In this document: piece after piece, positions 7,730 to 17,671 of the stretch | How positions within the stretch are numbered: position 1 is the stretch's first letter | Layout: every line of letters begins with the position of its first letter | NCBI RefSeq assembly: GCF_900183975.1 | Contig: NZ_LT853882.1 | Span: 4,208,103-4,272,102, forward strand | Direction of reading: 5' to 3' | Length of the DNA stretch: 64,000 nucleotides | DNA from: Xanthomonas fragariae | Lineage (GTDB): Bacteria; Pseudomonadota; Gammaproteobacteria; Xanthomonadales; Xanthomonadaceae | Made by a program: the position numbers and the translations under genes | Notes under the pieces: generated by a model | The model's input: the letters and a program-made list of their open reading frames with translations, nothing else | What the model was told of the DNA's origin: nothing | The model's database searches: none

Positions 7730-10700
7730 TCATGGGGTGACCGGTGCGACGCCGTCGTCGGCAGACGGCTCGGTCGCCGCCGCAGGGGCAGGCACCGCGC
7801 TGCGCGAGCGCTCGGGCAGCTTGAGCCGGCGTGCCTGTTCGTCGTATTCGATCAGCAACACACCCGAGTCGTGACGGCCGCTGATCTCCACAAAGCAGGC
7901 GCCGCCAATGAACGGCTCCAGCGTCATCACCGATTTCAACGGCGTGGCCACCACCATCTGGAAGCTGAAGTTCTCGAAGATGTTCATCGCCAATGCGGTG
8001 AATTCGTTGTCGGCCTTGTCGAACGCTTCATCCAGGACCACGGCCGCATAGCGCGGCAGTTCGCCGTCTTTGCCGCCGAGCTGGTAGCGCAGCGCCGCCG
8101 CCAGACATGTGGTGGCCAGCTTCTGTCGCTGACCACCGGACTTGCCGGCGCCGCTGCGGTAGATTTCCACCTGCTGGCGGGTGGCCGTATCCAGTTCGAC
8201 GCCGACGAACTCCACATGCAGACGCACATCCAGCACCAGCTCGCGCCAGCGCTTGTCTTCGCCTTCGGCCGAGCCGAGCTTGCGTACCACTTCGCGTAGC
8301 ACGGCAAATTGCTGTTCGGCCACATCGCGCTGCTCGGTCTGGTGGTGGCCGAGCACATCGCGCAGACGCTGATGGAAGTCGAGCACCTCCGGCAAACGGC
8401 GATCGCTGAGTTCGATGGTCAGCAGCGTGCCGTGGTTGAACGGCACCTGTTCCAGGCTGGCGTTGACCTCGTCCAGGCGTTGGGCGATCGACTTGCGCGC
8501 TTCGGCGGTGTAGCGCTGCAACGCGAGCAGGTTGTTCTTGCTCTGACTCTGCAACAGGTCGAAAAAGCGCGCCTCGTGCTGTGGCAAGCCATCGCGTTCC
8601 AGGCGCTGCAGGCGGGCGAGAAAATCTTCGGTGCCGGCCAGACTGACGGTGAAGTCGCCGCTGTCTTCCGGCCATTGCTGGCTATAGCGGCGAAAGCAGC
8701 CGAGCAGCAGCTGTTCGAGCCGGTTGTGCTCGCTGTCGCTGGCGCTGGTCTGCTCGATGATGGCATTGCCGATCTGGCGAAAATGCGCTTCGAGATTATC
8801 CAGACTGAGCGCGCCCAGGTTGCCGAGGCGCTCATCCAGCCCCTGCCGCTGCAGCGGCGTGACCACACGTGCATCTGCATCGGCGCACTGCAGACGCTGC
8901 TCCTCCAGCCGCGTGCGCTCGACGCCGCGCGCGATCCGCTCTGTGCGCACGCCTTCGAACGTGCGCTTGGCCTGCTCCAGGTCGCCACGCGTGCGGTCGA
9001 TCGCCTCCCCCAGCGCGCGCAGGTTGGCATCGCCTTCACGCAGCTGACGCAAGGCGCTGGCGATATCGTCCAACCGCTGCAGCTGGGCGGCTACGTCGAT
9101 CTCTTCCCAGCCCAGGTTGGCCAGGGTGTGCTGGGCCAGGCGCCGGGCGCCATCGCGTTCGCGGCGCGCGCGCAGGTCGGCCACGTCGGCATCGCAGGCG
9201 GCGATGCGTTGCGCCAGCGCGATGGCTTCGCGTTCGAACAGTTCCAGCTTGTCGCGGTTGTCGAAGCCCAGCAGCCAGCGCCGACGGTCGCCGACCGCAT
9301 GGCGGTCATCCTTTTCGTAACGCTCGCCGGGGTGCTTGACCTGACCTTCGCGGGTGATGGCGCGCTCGGCGTGACGCAGCGCAGTGGCCGAGTCCACGCA
9401 GTCATAGTCGAAGCGCTTGCCCAGTTCGCGCCGCAACCAGCCGACCAACGCATGATCGCGCAGCTCCAGCTTGTGCAGCAGCGATGCGCTGCCGGGTTCG
9501 CGCGCCGTCAACGCCTGTTCGTTGTTACGCACGCGGTAATAGACCAAGCGCGTGCCCAGATGGGTGCGATTGACCCAGTCGGCGACCTCGGCGGCATGCC
9601 GCTCGTCCACCAGTAGCGACTGCGCAAAACCGTGCAGCAGCCGCTCGATGGCGCCGCGCCAGTTGGCGTCTTCCGCGCGCACCTGGATCAGTTCGCCGAC
9701 GAACGGCAGCGCGGCCTCGGGCACACCGGTCTCGGCACTCAGGCGCGCACGCAAAGCCTGCATCGGCGAGGGGATATTGGAGGGACGCCTCGATCTCGGC
9801 ACGCACCTGCGCAAAGCGCTGCGTGTCGTCGCGCTTGCCGGCGATGCGCTCGCCGATCGCTTCGTCCAGCTCGGCGGCCAGCCGCTGGCCGTCCTCGAGT
9901 GCAGCGCGCGCCTGTGCGGACTGCTCGGCAAAACCGTGCGCATTGTCGGCCAGTGTCTGGTCGAGCTGGCCGCAGGCGTGTTCGGCCTTGGCGCGCTTGT
10001 CGCCGCGGCGCGCAAGTTCGCCCTGCACCTGTGTCTGCTCGCGTTCCAGCGCATCGATGCGCTCGCCACCCTGGCTGCGACGCTGCGCCTCCAGATCGGA
10101 CAGCCGTTGTTGGTGATTGTCCAACGCGGCGCGGCGCTGGCCTTCCTCACCGGCCAGCCCCTGATCGTCCACGTCCAGTTCGTGCAGGCGCGCATCCAGC
10201 AAGGCGAGCCGGCGCTGCTCGCGGTACGCATCGATGCCGAGCTTCAGCTCTTGCAACTGCCCACGCTGACGCCGCACCAACTGCAGGTCGTCGTAATGCG
10301 TGCGCGCTGGCAGCAGCGTTTCGACCTGCCGGCGCGCGGTAACCACCGCCCGATGGGCGCCATCGAGCTCGGCAAAGTCGCCCACCAGCCGCTCGGCGGC
10401 GTCGAAGGTCTTGGGCTCTTCGAGCATGAACCCGCGAAGGAACACATTGAGATCGCCGAGATTTTTTGCCGACTGGGTCTTGTGCAACAACCGCAATGCC
10501 ATCTCGTTGGCGATGCCCAACTGATGGCGGAAGCGCTCGGCGTAGCCGGAAAAATTCTCGAAATGTGCAATGTCATCGCCCAGCCGCGCCTTGAGCTTGC
10601 GCAGATCCAGATCGAAGCCGGCCAGCTCGCTGGCGATATCGAAGCTGCGTTCGACCACCATGTAGTGCTTGCGCACGTCGGCTGCGGCCGCGCCGTTGCC

Positions 10701-11144
10701 GGCGATCCAGAACAGCCGCACCAAGCTGATCACCCGCCCCTCACCGTTGCGGTATTGCAGCACCAATGCGCTCCAGGTGGCGCCCTTGCGCAAATACTGC
10801 GTGGCGATTTCGCCTGATGCGCTGTCCTGCTGGTCGGCCCAGGCACCACGCGCATACGACACCAGATTGCGATCGCGGCCACTGCGTTCGGCCTCGCGCG
10901 CGGCGGCGTTGAAATCGACCTGACTGGGCGGGGTCAGCAGCGCCGACATTGCATCCAGCAAGGTGGATTTGCCCGAGCCGGACCGGCCGACGAACAGAAA
11001 GCCCTTTTCGGCAATCGGCACGTCGCTCAGGCCGCTGAAGGTGCCCCAGTTGTGGACCTGCAGGCGGCGCATGCGGAACTGCTGCAGGCGCGGGTCGGGC
11101 AGATCGTCGGCAAACAGGCTGGCAGGCACGGAAGAAGAATTCAT
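7730..11144 (-). pseudogene. jetC: Wadjet SMC-like ATPase JetC (MksB-like), one-base frameshift
   Basis: This SMC-family ATPase should drive DNA loop extrusion in the Wadjet complex. The 5' frame (11144-9525) has the Walker A motif FVGRSGSGKSTLLDAMSALL near residue 55 and long coiled-coil regions. The 3' frame (10231-7730) has further coiled coil, the signature SGGQRQKLAT and Walker B AAVVLDEAFDKAD. The two join if one base is removed at about 9782-9784: EIEAS then NIPSPMQALRARLS. The full length would be about 1137 residues, normal for JetC. As written, translation ends about 23 residues past the shift, before the second ATPase half, so the complex should be dead unless this is a sequence error. 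Confidence 0.85.
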
Positions 11145-11231
11145 TGCGACCGTTTAGGCCGTGTCACGCACGTGAGAAGCAGCGCGGTGTTCGTCGGCAA
11201 ACCTCGATCGACGTTGCATGGCGCGGGCTTA

Positions 11232-11373
11232 GAGCGGCTAAAAAACGTAGCGAGCAGTCGCCAGGTGGGTGCGGGCGGCGCGGAGCAACCGCTAGTGTAG
11301 GAGTGGTACATGCCGATTCCGAGCACCGGCCGCGCCCGCCTGGCGGTAAGCGCAGTCGTTTCGTCAGCCACTC
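11232..11373. repeat. MITE-like palindromic repeat, copy 2 (TTA target duplication), between jetB and jetC
   Basis: The 142-bp element begins GAGCGGCTAAAAAACGTAGC and ends GTCAGCCACTC, flanked by TTA on both sides (11229-11231 and 11374-11376). It shares the internal blocks GCGAGCAGTCGCCAGGTGG and GGTACATGCCGATTCCGAGC with copy 1. It sits in the 300-bp gap between jetB and jetC, where Wadjet genes usually touch or overlap. Confidence 0.8.
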
Positions 11374-11444
11374 TTAGCCGCTGCCAGCGCCGACGCCGTG
11401 CCCGATAGCCGGCACTTGCAGATGTGCGTCATCGCACGGCGATG

Positions 11445-12146
11445 CTAGGACTCGCCCACCTCGACGAGGCTACCGGGCTGCTCGCGCAACTGGCGATAAA
11501 CCTGCGCCAGCGCGGATACGGCCTCTGCGGAGAACAGCAGCTCGAGCGTCGGCGAGAGCTCATAGCGGTTGTCGTCGCCGCGCAGGCGGGTAAGCACGTG
11601 GTTGTCCTTCATTTTCTGGATGGCGTTGCCGACCCGCCGCATGAACCCGGCGCGGTCGGTGGACAGGTTTTTCTCGTACACCGCCAGTGCTTCGCTCAGC
11701 GCTGCGTCCTCGACTACCGCACGCACGCCGCGCGCATCGGCTTCGGTCAGTTGCTGGCGCAGATGCAGCAACAGCACCGAGTCGATGAAGGTCAGCGGCG
11801 AAGAACGCAACAGCACCGGCGCTTCCAACTCGCCGGTCTCGGCCTGACGGGTGAACGCGACGCCGGCTTCGCGGTCCAGCACCAACTCCAGGAACAGGTC
11901 GGCCAGGCTGCTGCGCACGGCCGCTTCATGCCGCAGCAACGCCGGCCACAACGTGCTGTGGCGCTGCACGTCCACGCTGGGCCCGCTGAGCAGCTGGCAC
12001 AACACGCGTCGGGCATCAGGCGCAAGCCGGCCGCTGTCGCCAGGGAACAGACCGGTGCCCGTGTCCGCACCGCTGCCTGCAAGATCATCAGCATGGTCGG
12101 CCTGTGCCTGAGCGTCTGCTGCGGCGTTGTCAGCCTGCCAATTCAT
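11445..12146 (-). CDS. jetB: Wadjet subunit JetB (DUF4194, MksE-like)
   Basis: This 233-residue kite/winged-helix subunit bridges the JetA kleisin and the JetC ATPase. The DUF4194 pattern is seen in [40 protein letters not shown] and the helix-turn-helix-like [21 protein letters not shown]. The start overlaps the end of jetA by 17 bases, indicating translational coupling. The gene is intact. A 300-bp insertion-bearing gap separates it from jetC, so expression of jetC and jetD from the jetA promoter may be reduced. Confidence 0.85.
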   Translation of the reverse strand: MNWQADNAAADAQAQADHADDLAGSGADTGTGLFPGDSGRLAPDARRVLCQLLSGPSVDVQRHSTLWPALLRHEAAVRSSLADLFLELVLDREAGVAFTRQAETGELEAPVLLRSSPLTFIDSVLLLHLRQQLTEADARGVRAVVEDAALSEALAVYEKNLSTDRAGFMRRVGNAIQKMKDNHVLTRLRGDDNRYELSPTLELLFSAEAVSALAQVYRQLREQPGSLVEVGES

Positions 12147-13602
12147 TGCGTTTCTCCTGGCTGAACCACACTAACGGGATACGCGCGCGCCGCCATTGGC
12201 CGTCGCTGCCGCACCATTGCGCGGTCTCGCTTTGGTGTGCGTCGACCTGGCCATGCCGCGTGCCCAGCGACAAATAGCCAATCACGCTGCCCAGGCCCTG
12301 CTCGGCCTGCCGCTGCGCCAGCACCTGGGCGATCGACAGCTGCGCGTTATCGCCCAACAGCGCGTACAGGTTGCGGCGCAAACTGCGGAAATCGATCTCC
12401 GACTGCGCGACCAGATCGCCCACGCTGTCCAGCGAAATGGTGGCCGCATCGTTGCGCTGGATGCTGCCATCGACCTGCACCTGACGCGGATCGTGCATGC
12501 GCCATTGCGACAACGAGCGCAGCCGGCTGGTGGTCAGGCTGAGATCGCACCCGATCAGGTGCTGTGCGCGCAAGTGATCGCGCAGGCCAAGCGCTTCGGC
12601 CTGGGCCTGCTTGAGCAACTGATTGAGCCGGCGCTGTTCCAGATAACCGCGGCTCTGCACGAAGCCGCGCAGGCTGCGCGCGAAATGCTGCAGCACATCG
12701 TGCACCTGGCCGCCGCGTTCGAGCATGGTGCCGGTAAGCCCGCGCAGGAAGCTGCGCTCGCGGCGATGGAGCTTGCGCGCGAAGGCGCGCGCCAGCACCG
12801 TCTCCAGCGCCGCATCCAGCTGCGCACTTTGTTCGGCATCGTTGAGCAAGGCCCAGAAGGCCTGAAAACTAAGCCCGGCCTCGCTGTCGCCGATCACGTC
12901 CACACCCTCAAACAGCTTGGTCAGCACATCGCCGCGTTCGCCCTCGTCGTCGATGATGCGCTCGCGAAATTGCCGATTGAGCTGCTCGAAATCATCGCGC
13001 ACGCGGCGGAAGTCCTCGGTCAGCTCGTCGGCCAGCGCAATCACTTGGCGCGCGCGCTCCAGTGCCCGCTTGCCGTCCAACGAATCGGCCTTGCCGGAGG
13101 ACACGCGTGCGATTTCCGCATCGATACGATCGCGTTCGTCGCGCAGCGCCGACAACCGGGCATCAGGGTTGGTCTCGGTCAGCGCGGCCAGTTGCGACAA
13201 CTGTTGCATCACCAACGCCAGGCGGCTTTCGGTGGCGGCGCCACGGGCGTGCTCCAGGCCATCGGCAAAGCGAATCGCCTGTATGGCCTGGGTGGACAGT
13301 TCGTATTCTTCTTGCTGTGCGCCCTCTGGCAGACGCCGTTCCAGCCAGCCCTGGGTCAACCAATGCGCGATATAGACCTGTGCGGTACGCGGCAGTTCGC
13401 GCAAAAGCTGATCGACATTCAGTTCGTCGAGCATGCGTTGCAGGCGCTCGTGCAGCACTGATGCCGGCAAGCGTCGCTCGCTGTCGAGCAACAGCGTCTG
13501 CAGCAGACCGATCACTTCCGGCGCCTGGTCGGCCGCGAGCAGTTTCCACAGCGGCTGCTCACGCAGCGTGCGATAGCGGGCGATGCGTGCACGCTGTTTC
13601 AT
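12130..13602 (-). CDS. jetA: Wadjet kleisin-like subunit JetA (DUF3375, MksF-like)
   Basis: This 490-residue protein is the first gene of the operon and matches DUF3375: an N-terminal helical domain ([20 protein letters not shown]), a central coiled coil ([20 protein letters not shown]), and a C-terminal part with [16 protein letters not shown]. It is the kleisin that closes the SMC ring in Wadjet. The ATG at 13602 follows an open spacer before an IS5-family insertion, 180 bases upstream. The gene is intact. Transcription probably starts within 13603-13782, but no clear promoter was identified. Confidence 0.85.
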   Translation of the reverse strand: MKQRARIARYRTLREQPLWKLLAADQAPEVIGLLQTLLLDSERRLPASVLHERLQRMLDELNVDQLLRELPRTAQVYIAHWLTQGWLERRLPEGAQQEEYELSTQAIQAIRFADGLEHARGAATESRLALVMQQLSQLAALTETNPDARLSALRDERDRIDAEIARVSSGKADSLDGKRALERARQVIALADELTEDFRRVRDDFEQLNRQFRERIIDDEGERGDVLTKLFEGVDVIGDSEAGLSFQAFWALLNDAEQSAQLDAALETVLARAFARKLHRRERSFLRGLTGTMLERGGQVHDVLQHFARSLRGFVQSRGYLEQRRLNQLLKQAQAEALGLRDHLRAQHLIGCDLSLTTSRLRSLSQWRMHDPRQVQVDGSIQRNDAATISLDSVGDLVAQSEIDFRSLRRNLYALLGDNAQLSIAQVLAQRQAEQGLGSVIGYLSLGTRHGQVDAHQSETAQWCGSDGQWRRARIPLVWFSQEKRNELAG

Positions 13603-13782
13603 GCCGGTGCGCGGCCGTCCGGCTCATTACTCGGCCGCTGCATCACCGCAGGCACATCCAACGCTTCGACGCGCGCTTGGCGCACGCTAGACATCATCGG
13701 CACGGCTGCACACCTTAGCCGCGTGCATTGGGAGATACGCCGTGGTGGTTGTGCCATGCCGGGCTTGCCGGTCAGGCCATAA

Positions 13783-14631
13783 GAGCCTGTTCACGATCTT
13801 TTGAGTAGAAGCGCCAAGAAGGCCAGATGGATGAACTGCAAGCTGGTGTTGAGTTTGCGCTCGCAGTTCTTCCACAGCCTTCGGTTTTTCTCCAGCCAGG
13901 CAAAACTGCGCTCGACGATCCAGCGCTTGGGCATGACCTTGAAGGTGTGCAGTTCGCTGCGCTTGGCAATCTGCACCGTGAGCTGCTCGCCTAGAATCTC
14001 TCGCACGCCTTCGGCAAACGGTACTCCGGTGTAACCACTGTCGCACAGCAGGCTTTGTACATGCGTCAAGTTTGACTGACAGCGCTCCAGCGCCCGCAGC
14101 GCACCTTTGCGGTCGGTCACCTCCGCCGTCGTCACCGCGATGGCATGGGGCAACCCCTGGGTATCAACAGCGATATGCCGCTTGATGCCCGACACCTTTT
14201 TGCCCGCGTCATATCCCTTTTGCCCGGCTGTGTCCGTGTTCTTGACGCTCTGCGCGTCCACGATCAAGAACCTGCTGAAGATGTTGCGCTCCTGTTTCTC
14301 GCGGGCCACGCCAACCTGATTTTTTGAGCGCCCGCTCCAGCAGGCTCACTCCTTCATCGTCGCACTCGCTCCACTTGGCAAAGTACGCGTGCACGGTCCG
14401 CCACTTCGGAAAGTCGCTGGGTAGCGCTCGCCATTGGCAACCGGTTCGCAGCACGTACAACACTGCGCACCACACCTCATACATATCCACTCGGCGTGGC
14501 TTGGTGCGCTTGCGCGCTTGTTCCAGGATCGGGAGGATGTGTTCGAAATGCTCCCGGCTCATGTCGCTCGGATAGGTTTTTTGGCGCATCCGCAGAGTCT
14601 GCACCAATCAGGAAAGATCGTGAACAGGTTC
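13783..14631 (-). mobile_element. IS5-family insertion sequence (IS427/IS1031 type), 849 bp
   Basis: Inverted ends are GAGCCTGTTCACGATCTT on the left and the complement of GAACCTGTTCACGATCTT on the right. TAA flanks both ends (13780-13782 and 14632-14634), a TNA target duplication. The element lies between the jet operon and folE. Its ends share the GAG...CTC/TNA style with the small repeats at 6261, 11232 and 19758. Confidence 0.85.
13791..14607 (-). CDS. IS5-family transposase in two overlapping frames
   Basis: The first frame (14607-14209) encodes the N-terminal part, with HFEHILPILEQARKRTKPRR and CQWRALPSDFPKWRTVHAYF. The second (14309-13791) encodes the DDE core: FLIVDAQSVKNTDTA, LLCDSGYTG and RWIVERSFAWLEKNRRL. 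They meet at a run of six A (about 14321-14326): slipping to five A gives LKNQVGVAREKQ in one frame. Elements of this group often use programmed frameshifting or transcriptional slippage at such runs, so the transposase may be functional; a plain inactivating mutation is the alternative. Confidence 0.75.
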
Positions 14632-14740
14632 TAAGAAGTGCCTTGGTCCATCGAGTGCATCTGCATGCGGTTCCTTGCCACCGACGGTCTTAGAGCGGTT
14701 TCCGAGGCAATCCATCAGCCGCCAAAACGCCCTGACTGCC

Positions 14741-15340
14741 TCAACGCTTGCCCCCCACTTCGATGAACTGCAGGAATTCGGCGCGGGTGCGGGCGTCTTC
14801 TCGGAAGCTGCCCAACATCTTGGAGGTCACCATGCTGACGCCGCGCTTGTGGATGCCGCGGGTGGTCATGCACTCGTGCGCGCCCACCACCACCACGCCC
14901 ACGCCGCGCGGTTGCAACACTTCCTGTATGCACTGGGCAATCTGCGCGGTCATCTTTTCCTGCACCTGGAAGCGGCGCGCATAGCTTTCCACCACGCGGG
15001 CCAGCTTGCTGATGCCGACCACTTTGCCGCGCGGCAGATAGCCCACGTGCACCTTGCCGATGATCGGCGCCATGTGGTGCTCGCAGTGGCTTTCGTAGGA
15101 GATGTCGCGCAGCACGATCAGTTCGTCGTAGGCGGCCACTTCTTCGAAGGTACGTTCCAGATAGGCGCGCGGTTCCTCGCGATAACCGCTGAACCAGTCG
15201 CCATAGGCTTCGGCCACCCGACGCGGGGTGTCCAGCAGACCCTCGCGGGCCGGATCTTCGCCGGCCCAGCGCAGCAGGGTGCGCACGGCATCTTCGGCCT
15301 GGGCCTGGGTAACAGAGGAATCGGGCTGGTCGTGGCTCAT
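14741..15340 (-). CDS. folE: GTP cyclohydrolase I
   Basis: The 199-residue enzyme converts GTP to 7,8-dihydroneopterin triphosphate, the first step of folate and pterin synthesis. Conserved features are the zinc-site [20 protein letters not shown], the [20 protein letters not shown] region, MTAQIAQ, and [17 protein letters not shown] with the second zinc Cys. The ATG at 15340 gives the usual length of about 200 residues; the frame continues upstream without family resemblance. It is transcribed toward the IS, and lies 100 bases downstream of the kgtP-like gene on the same strand. Confidence 0.95.
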   Translation of the reverse strand: MSHDQPDSSVTQAQAEDAVRTLLRWAGEDPAREGLLDTPRRVAEAYGDWFSGYREEPRAYLERTFEEVAAYDELIVLRDISYESHCEHHMAPIIGKVHVGYLPRGKVVGISKLARVVESYARRFQVQEKMTAQIAQCIQEVLQPRGVGVVVVGAHECMTTRGIHKRGVSMVTSKMLGSFREDARTRAEFLQFIEVGGKR

Positions 15341-15440
15341 GCTTAGGTGCACCCAAAAGAGGACAGGCATGGTACCCGAGGACAAGCCGGCCGCCCCAGT
15401 GGCGGTTGCGCCAGCTTGCGCGGGTTCAGTGACTACACCC

Positions 15441-16802
15441 TCACCGCTTGCGCTGATGCATCGCCGCTTCATCATCAAGCCAATTGCTGCCCTTGTTGGT
15501 CAGGAAGAACAGGGAAACCACCAACGACACCGCAATCACCGCCGTCGCATAGATCACAAACGCATTCACGTGACCGGTCTTCAACGCGGCCTGATACAAC
15601 AGCGGCGCAGTACCGCCGAACGCCGAATTGGCCAGTGCATACCCCAAACCAACGCCCAGTGCGCGCACGTGGGTGGGGAACAATTCCGCCTTAACCACCG
15701 CATTGATCGATGTGTAGCCGGTCAGGATTACAAAGCCCACGGTGAGGATCGCAAAGGCGGTCAGCCAGTCGGTTTGCTTGGGCAGCTCCATCACCAGGAA
15801 CCAGGTGTAGAGCACGCCGCCAACGCCGAAGAATACCAGTAAGGTCTTGCGGCCCACGATGTCCGAGAACCAGCCACCGATCGGCTGCATCAGCATCAAC
15901 ACGGTCAGCGCAACCAGGTTGATGATGGTGCCTGCCATCACGTCGCCACCTGCGAATGCGGTCTGGATCATCTTCGGGCCCGTCACCGAGTAGGTATAGA
16001 ACGCGATCGTGCCGCCAGCGGTGATCAGGAAACACAACAGCAGCGGACGCCACTGATTGACGAACAACTCGCGCATCGAACCGGACGCCTTGGCCTTGCC
16101 GATACGCGAGTCGGCGATGGATTGCGAGCTCAGCGATTCATCCATGGTCCGACGCAGCCAAGACACCACCAACGCACCGATTCCACCCAGCCCGAACGCC
16201 ACGCGCCAGCCCCATTCGGAAATCTGCGGCACCTCGAAGAAATGCAGCATCACCAGCAACGTGGTCTGCGCCAACACATGCCCACCAACCAGCGTGACGT
16301 AATGGAACGACGACAAAAACCCGCGGCGGCCCGGAATCGCCGCTTCGGACATGTACGTCGCACTGGTGCCGTATTCGCCTCCAGTCGCAAAGCCCTGCAG
16401 CAGGCGCGCCAGCAACAGGATGATCGGCGCAGCGATACCGATCGTCGACCCGGTCGGCGTGATCGCGACGACGAACGAACACAGCGCCATCATCGACACC
16501 GAAAACGTCAATGCCAGACGACGACCGTAACGGTCGGCGAAGCGGCCGAAGTACCACGCACCGATCGGCCGCATCAAAAAGGTCATCGCAAAGATCGCCC
16601 ACACGAACATCGTGGCGTTCTTGTCTTCCTTGGCGAAAAACTGCGATTCGAAGTAGACCGCAAACACCGAGTAGACGTAGACGTCGTACCACTCGATCAG
16701 ATTGCCGGCCGATCCCTTGAGCGTGTTGGACACCGAGCGGCGAAGGCTACCGGGAGCTGCGCCAGAACCGGCGGCGATCGGAAACGATGGGGGTGCGCTC
16801 AT
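15441..16802 (-). CDS. kgtP: MFS dicarboxylate permease, KgtP-like (metabolite:H+ symporter family)
   Basis: This 453-residue inner-membrane protein has twelve hydrophobic segments and is close to 2-oxoglutarate permease: [39 protein letters not shown] (cytoplasmic loop motif), [20 protein letters not shown], and [20 protein letters not shown] near the end. These positions align in memory with E. coli KgtP. It would import 2-oxoglutarate or a related organic acid with protons. The ATG at 16802 is in a GC-rich context; the leader [19 protein letters not shown] region precedes helix 1. The gene looks intact. Substrate assignment is by similarity only. Confidence 0.75.
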   Translation of the reverse strand: MSAPPSFPIAAGSGAAPGSLRRSVSNTLKGSAGNLIEWYDVYVYSVFAVYFESQFFAKEDKNATMFVWAIFAMTFLMRPIGAWYFGRFADRYGRRLALTFSVSMMALCSFVVAITPTGSTIGIAAPIILLLARLLQGFATGGEYGTSATYMSEAAIPGRRGFLSSFHYVTLVGGHVLAQTTLLVMLHFFEVPQISEWGWRVAFGLGGIGALVVSWLRRTMDESLSSQSIADSRIGKAKASGSMRELFVNQWRPLLLCFLITAGGTIAFYTYSVTGPKMIQTAFAGGDVMAGTIINLVALTVLMLMQPIGGWFSDIVGRKTLLVFFGVGGVLYTWFLVMELPKQTDWLTAFAILTVGFVILTGYTSINAVVKAELFPTHVRALGVGLGYALANSAFGGTAPLLYQAALKTGHVNAFVIYATAVIAVSLVVSLFFLTNKGSNWLDDEAAMHQRKR

Positions 16803-17405
16803 GCAATCAGAAACTCACGGGTGGGACATGGCCGAAGTATAGGTGCGCGCTTGTATGACGCATGTAAGCATTTCGGCGCATAGAGCTGTGTTGTACGCGG
16901 GCCTGGCGCAGCTTCTTCAGCCCGCTTTTGGCTTAGGTGCAGGACATCAGGAGCTGTACATGCCGGCCGATCGAGGCAGCACACAGGTCGCTTGTCGCAG
17001 CCAGCATGCCGCTGGCGATGCACTTGACCGGCGTTTCGGCTTTTTTGCCTGACCCATCGCCGATTACCGTGCAAGTTGAAGGTAGAGATTTCGACCTTTC
17101 ACGATGCCAGGGAATTCGCTTGGGATCCGTCATTTCCGGCTCATTCTTCAGGGGTTTTCCATGCCGGTGCACGGTGGGGTCGCCCCCCTTCGATGTCAGC
17201 TTGATCGCCGCGTACGCGTCGCTGGGCTGCGACATCAACATCATTTGCAACGCACGGCGCAGGCTGATGCCAAAGCGCTCGCGTAGCTGGGCAGACCTTA
17301 GCGCTTTTTTTGTGACCACTTCATCGCTTGAATCCCCGTGGCTACGAGGGCCCATGCTGGCGAAATCCCATCCTTTACGATGAGCCAGTTTTCTGAGGGT
17401 GGGTC
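16803..17405. other. Gene-poor stretch of mixed composition
   Basis: About 600 bases upstream of the kgtP-like gene. A 140-residue minus-strand frame (16933-17355) is open but has no recognisable domain and no good ribosome site. The block around 17040-17300 is less GC-rich than its surroundings. No RNA gene or IS end was recognised. Confidence 0.35.
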
Positions 17406-17615
17406 ATGCGCCCCGGCCAGCGTCACGATGTGCATCTGTCCGAGAACACGCAGACCGCTGCATCAGCGCGGCAGCGTTATGGCCAGCCGGTGGTGTAGCA
17501 AGTCGACGCAGGGCGCATGCACCGCAACGGCATGCTGTTTTTCCTGGCAGATAGTGGCGGCTGGCTCACCGCGCACGTTCCGGCAGCGTTATTCCTGCCG
17601 CAGGCATCCACTTGA
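17406..17615 (+). pseudogene. kptA: RNA 2'-phosphotransferase (KptA/Tpt1), C-terminal remnant
   Basis: The frame reads MRPGQRHDVHLSENTQTA, ARQRYGQPVV, a TAG stop, then QVDAGRMHRNGMLFFLADSG and WLTAHVPAALFLPQAST before the stop at 17613. These are the second-half motifs of KptA: HVHLS, the V-D-A-x-x-M block and the FxLADNGVWLT-like block. KptA moves a 2'-phosphate from RNA to NAD. The N-terminal half is absent upstream, and the TAG interrupts the remaining half, so this is a dead remnant. Confidence 0.75.
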
Positions 17616-17671
17616 CGAACGCTAACGACGGCTTGACGGGTCGGCCCATCGCCCGTGCCGCAGCTCACCGG

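Noticed and set aside
8309..9616. Long plus-strand frames opposite jetC, jetA and recB
   Set aside because: They are antisense shadows of GC-rich coding sequence with low-complexity translations.
14322..14327. Treating the IS5 transposase frame break as a dead mutation
   Set aside because: It lies at A6 in the usual overlap of a two-frame IS group, so productive slippage is at least as likely.
16933..17355. 140-residue minus-strand frame as a gene
   Set aside because: There is no recognisable domain and no good ribosome site.
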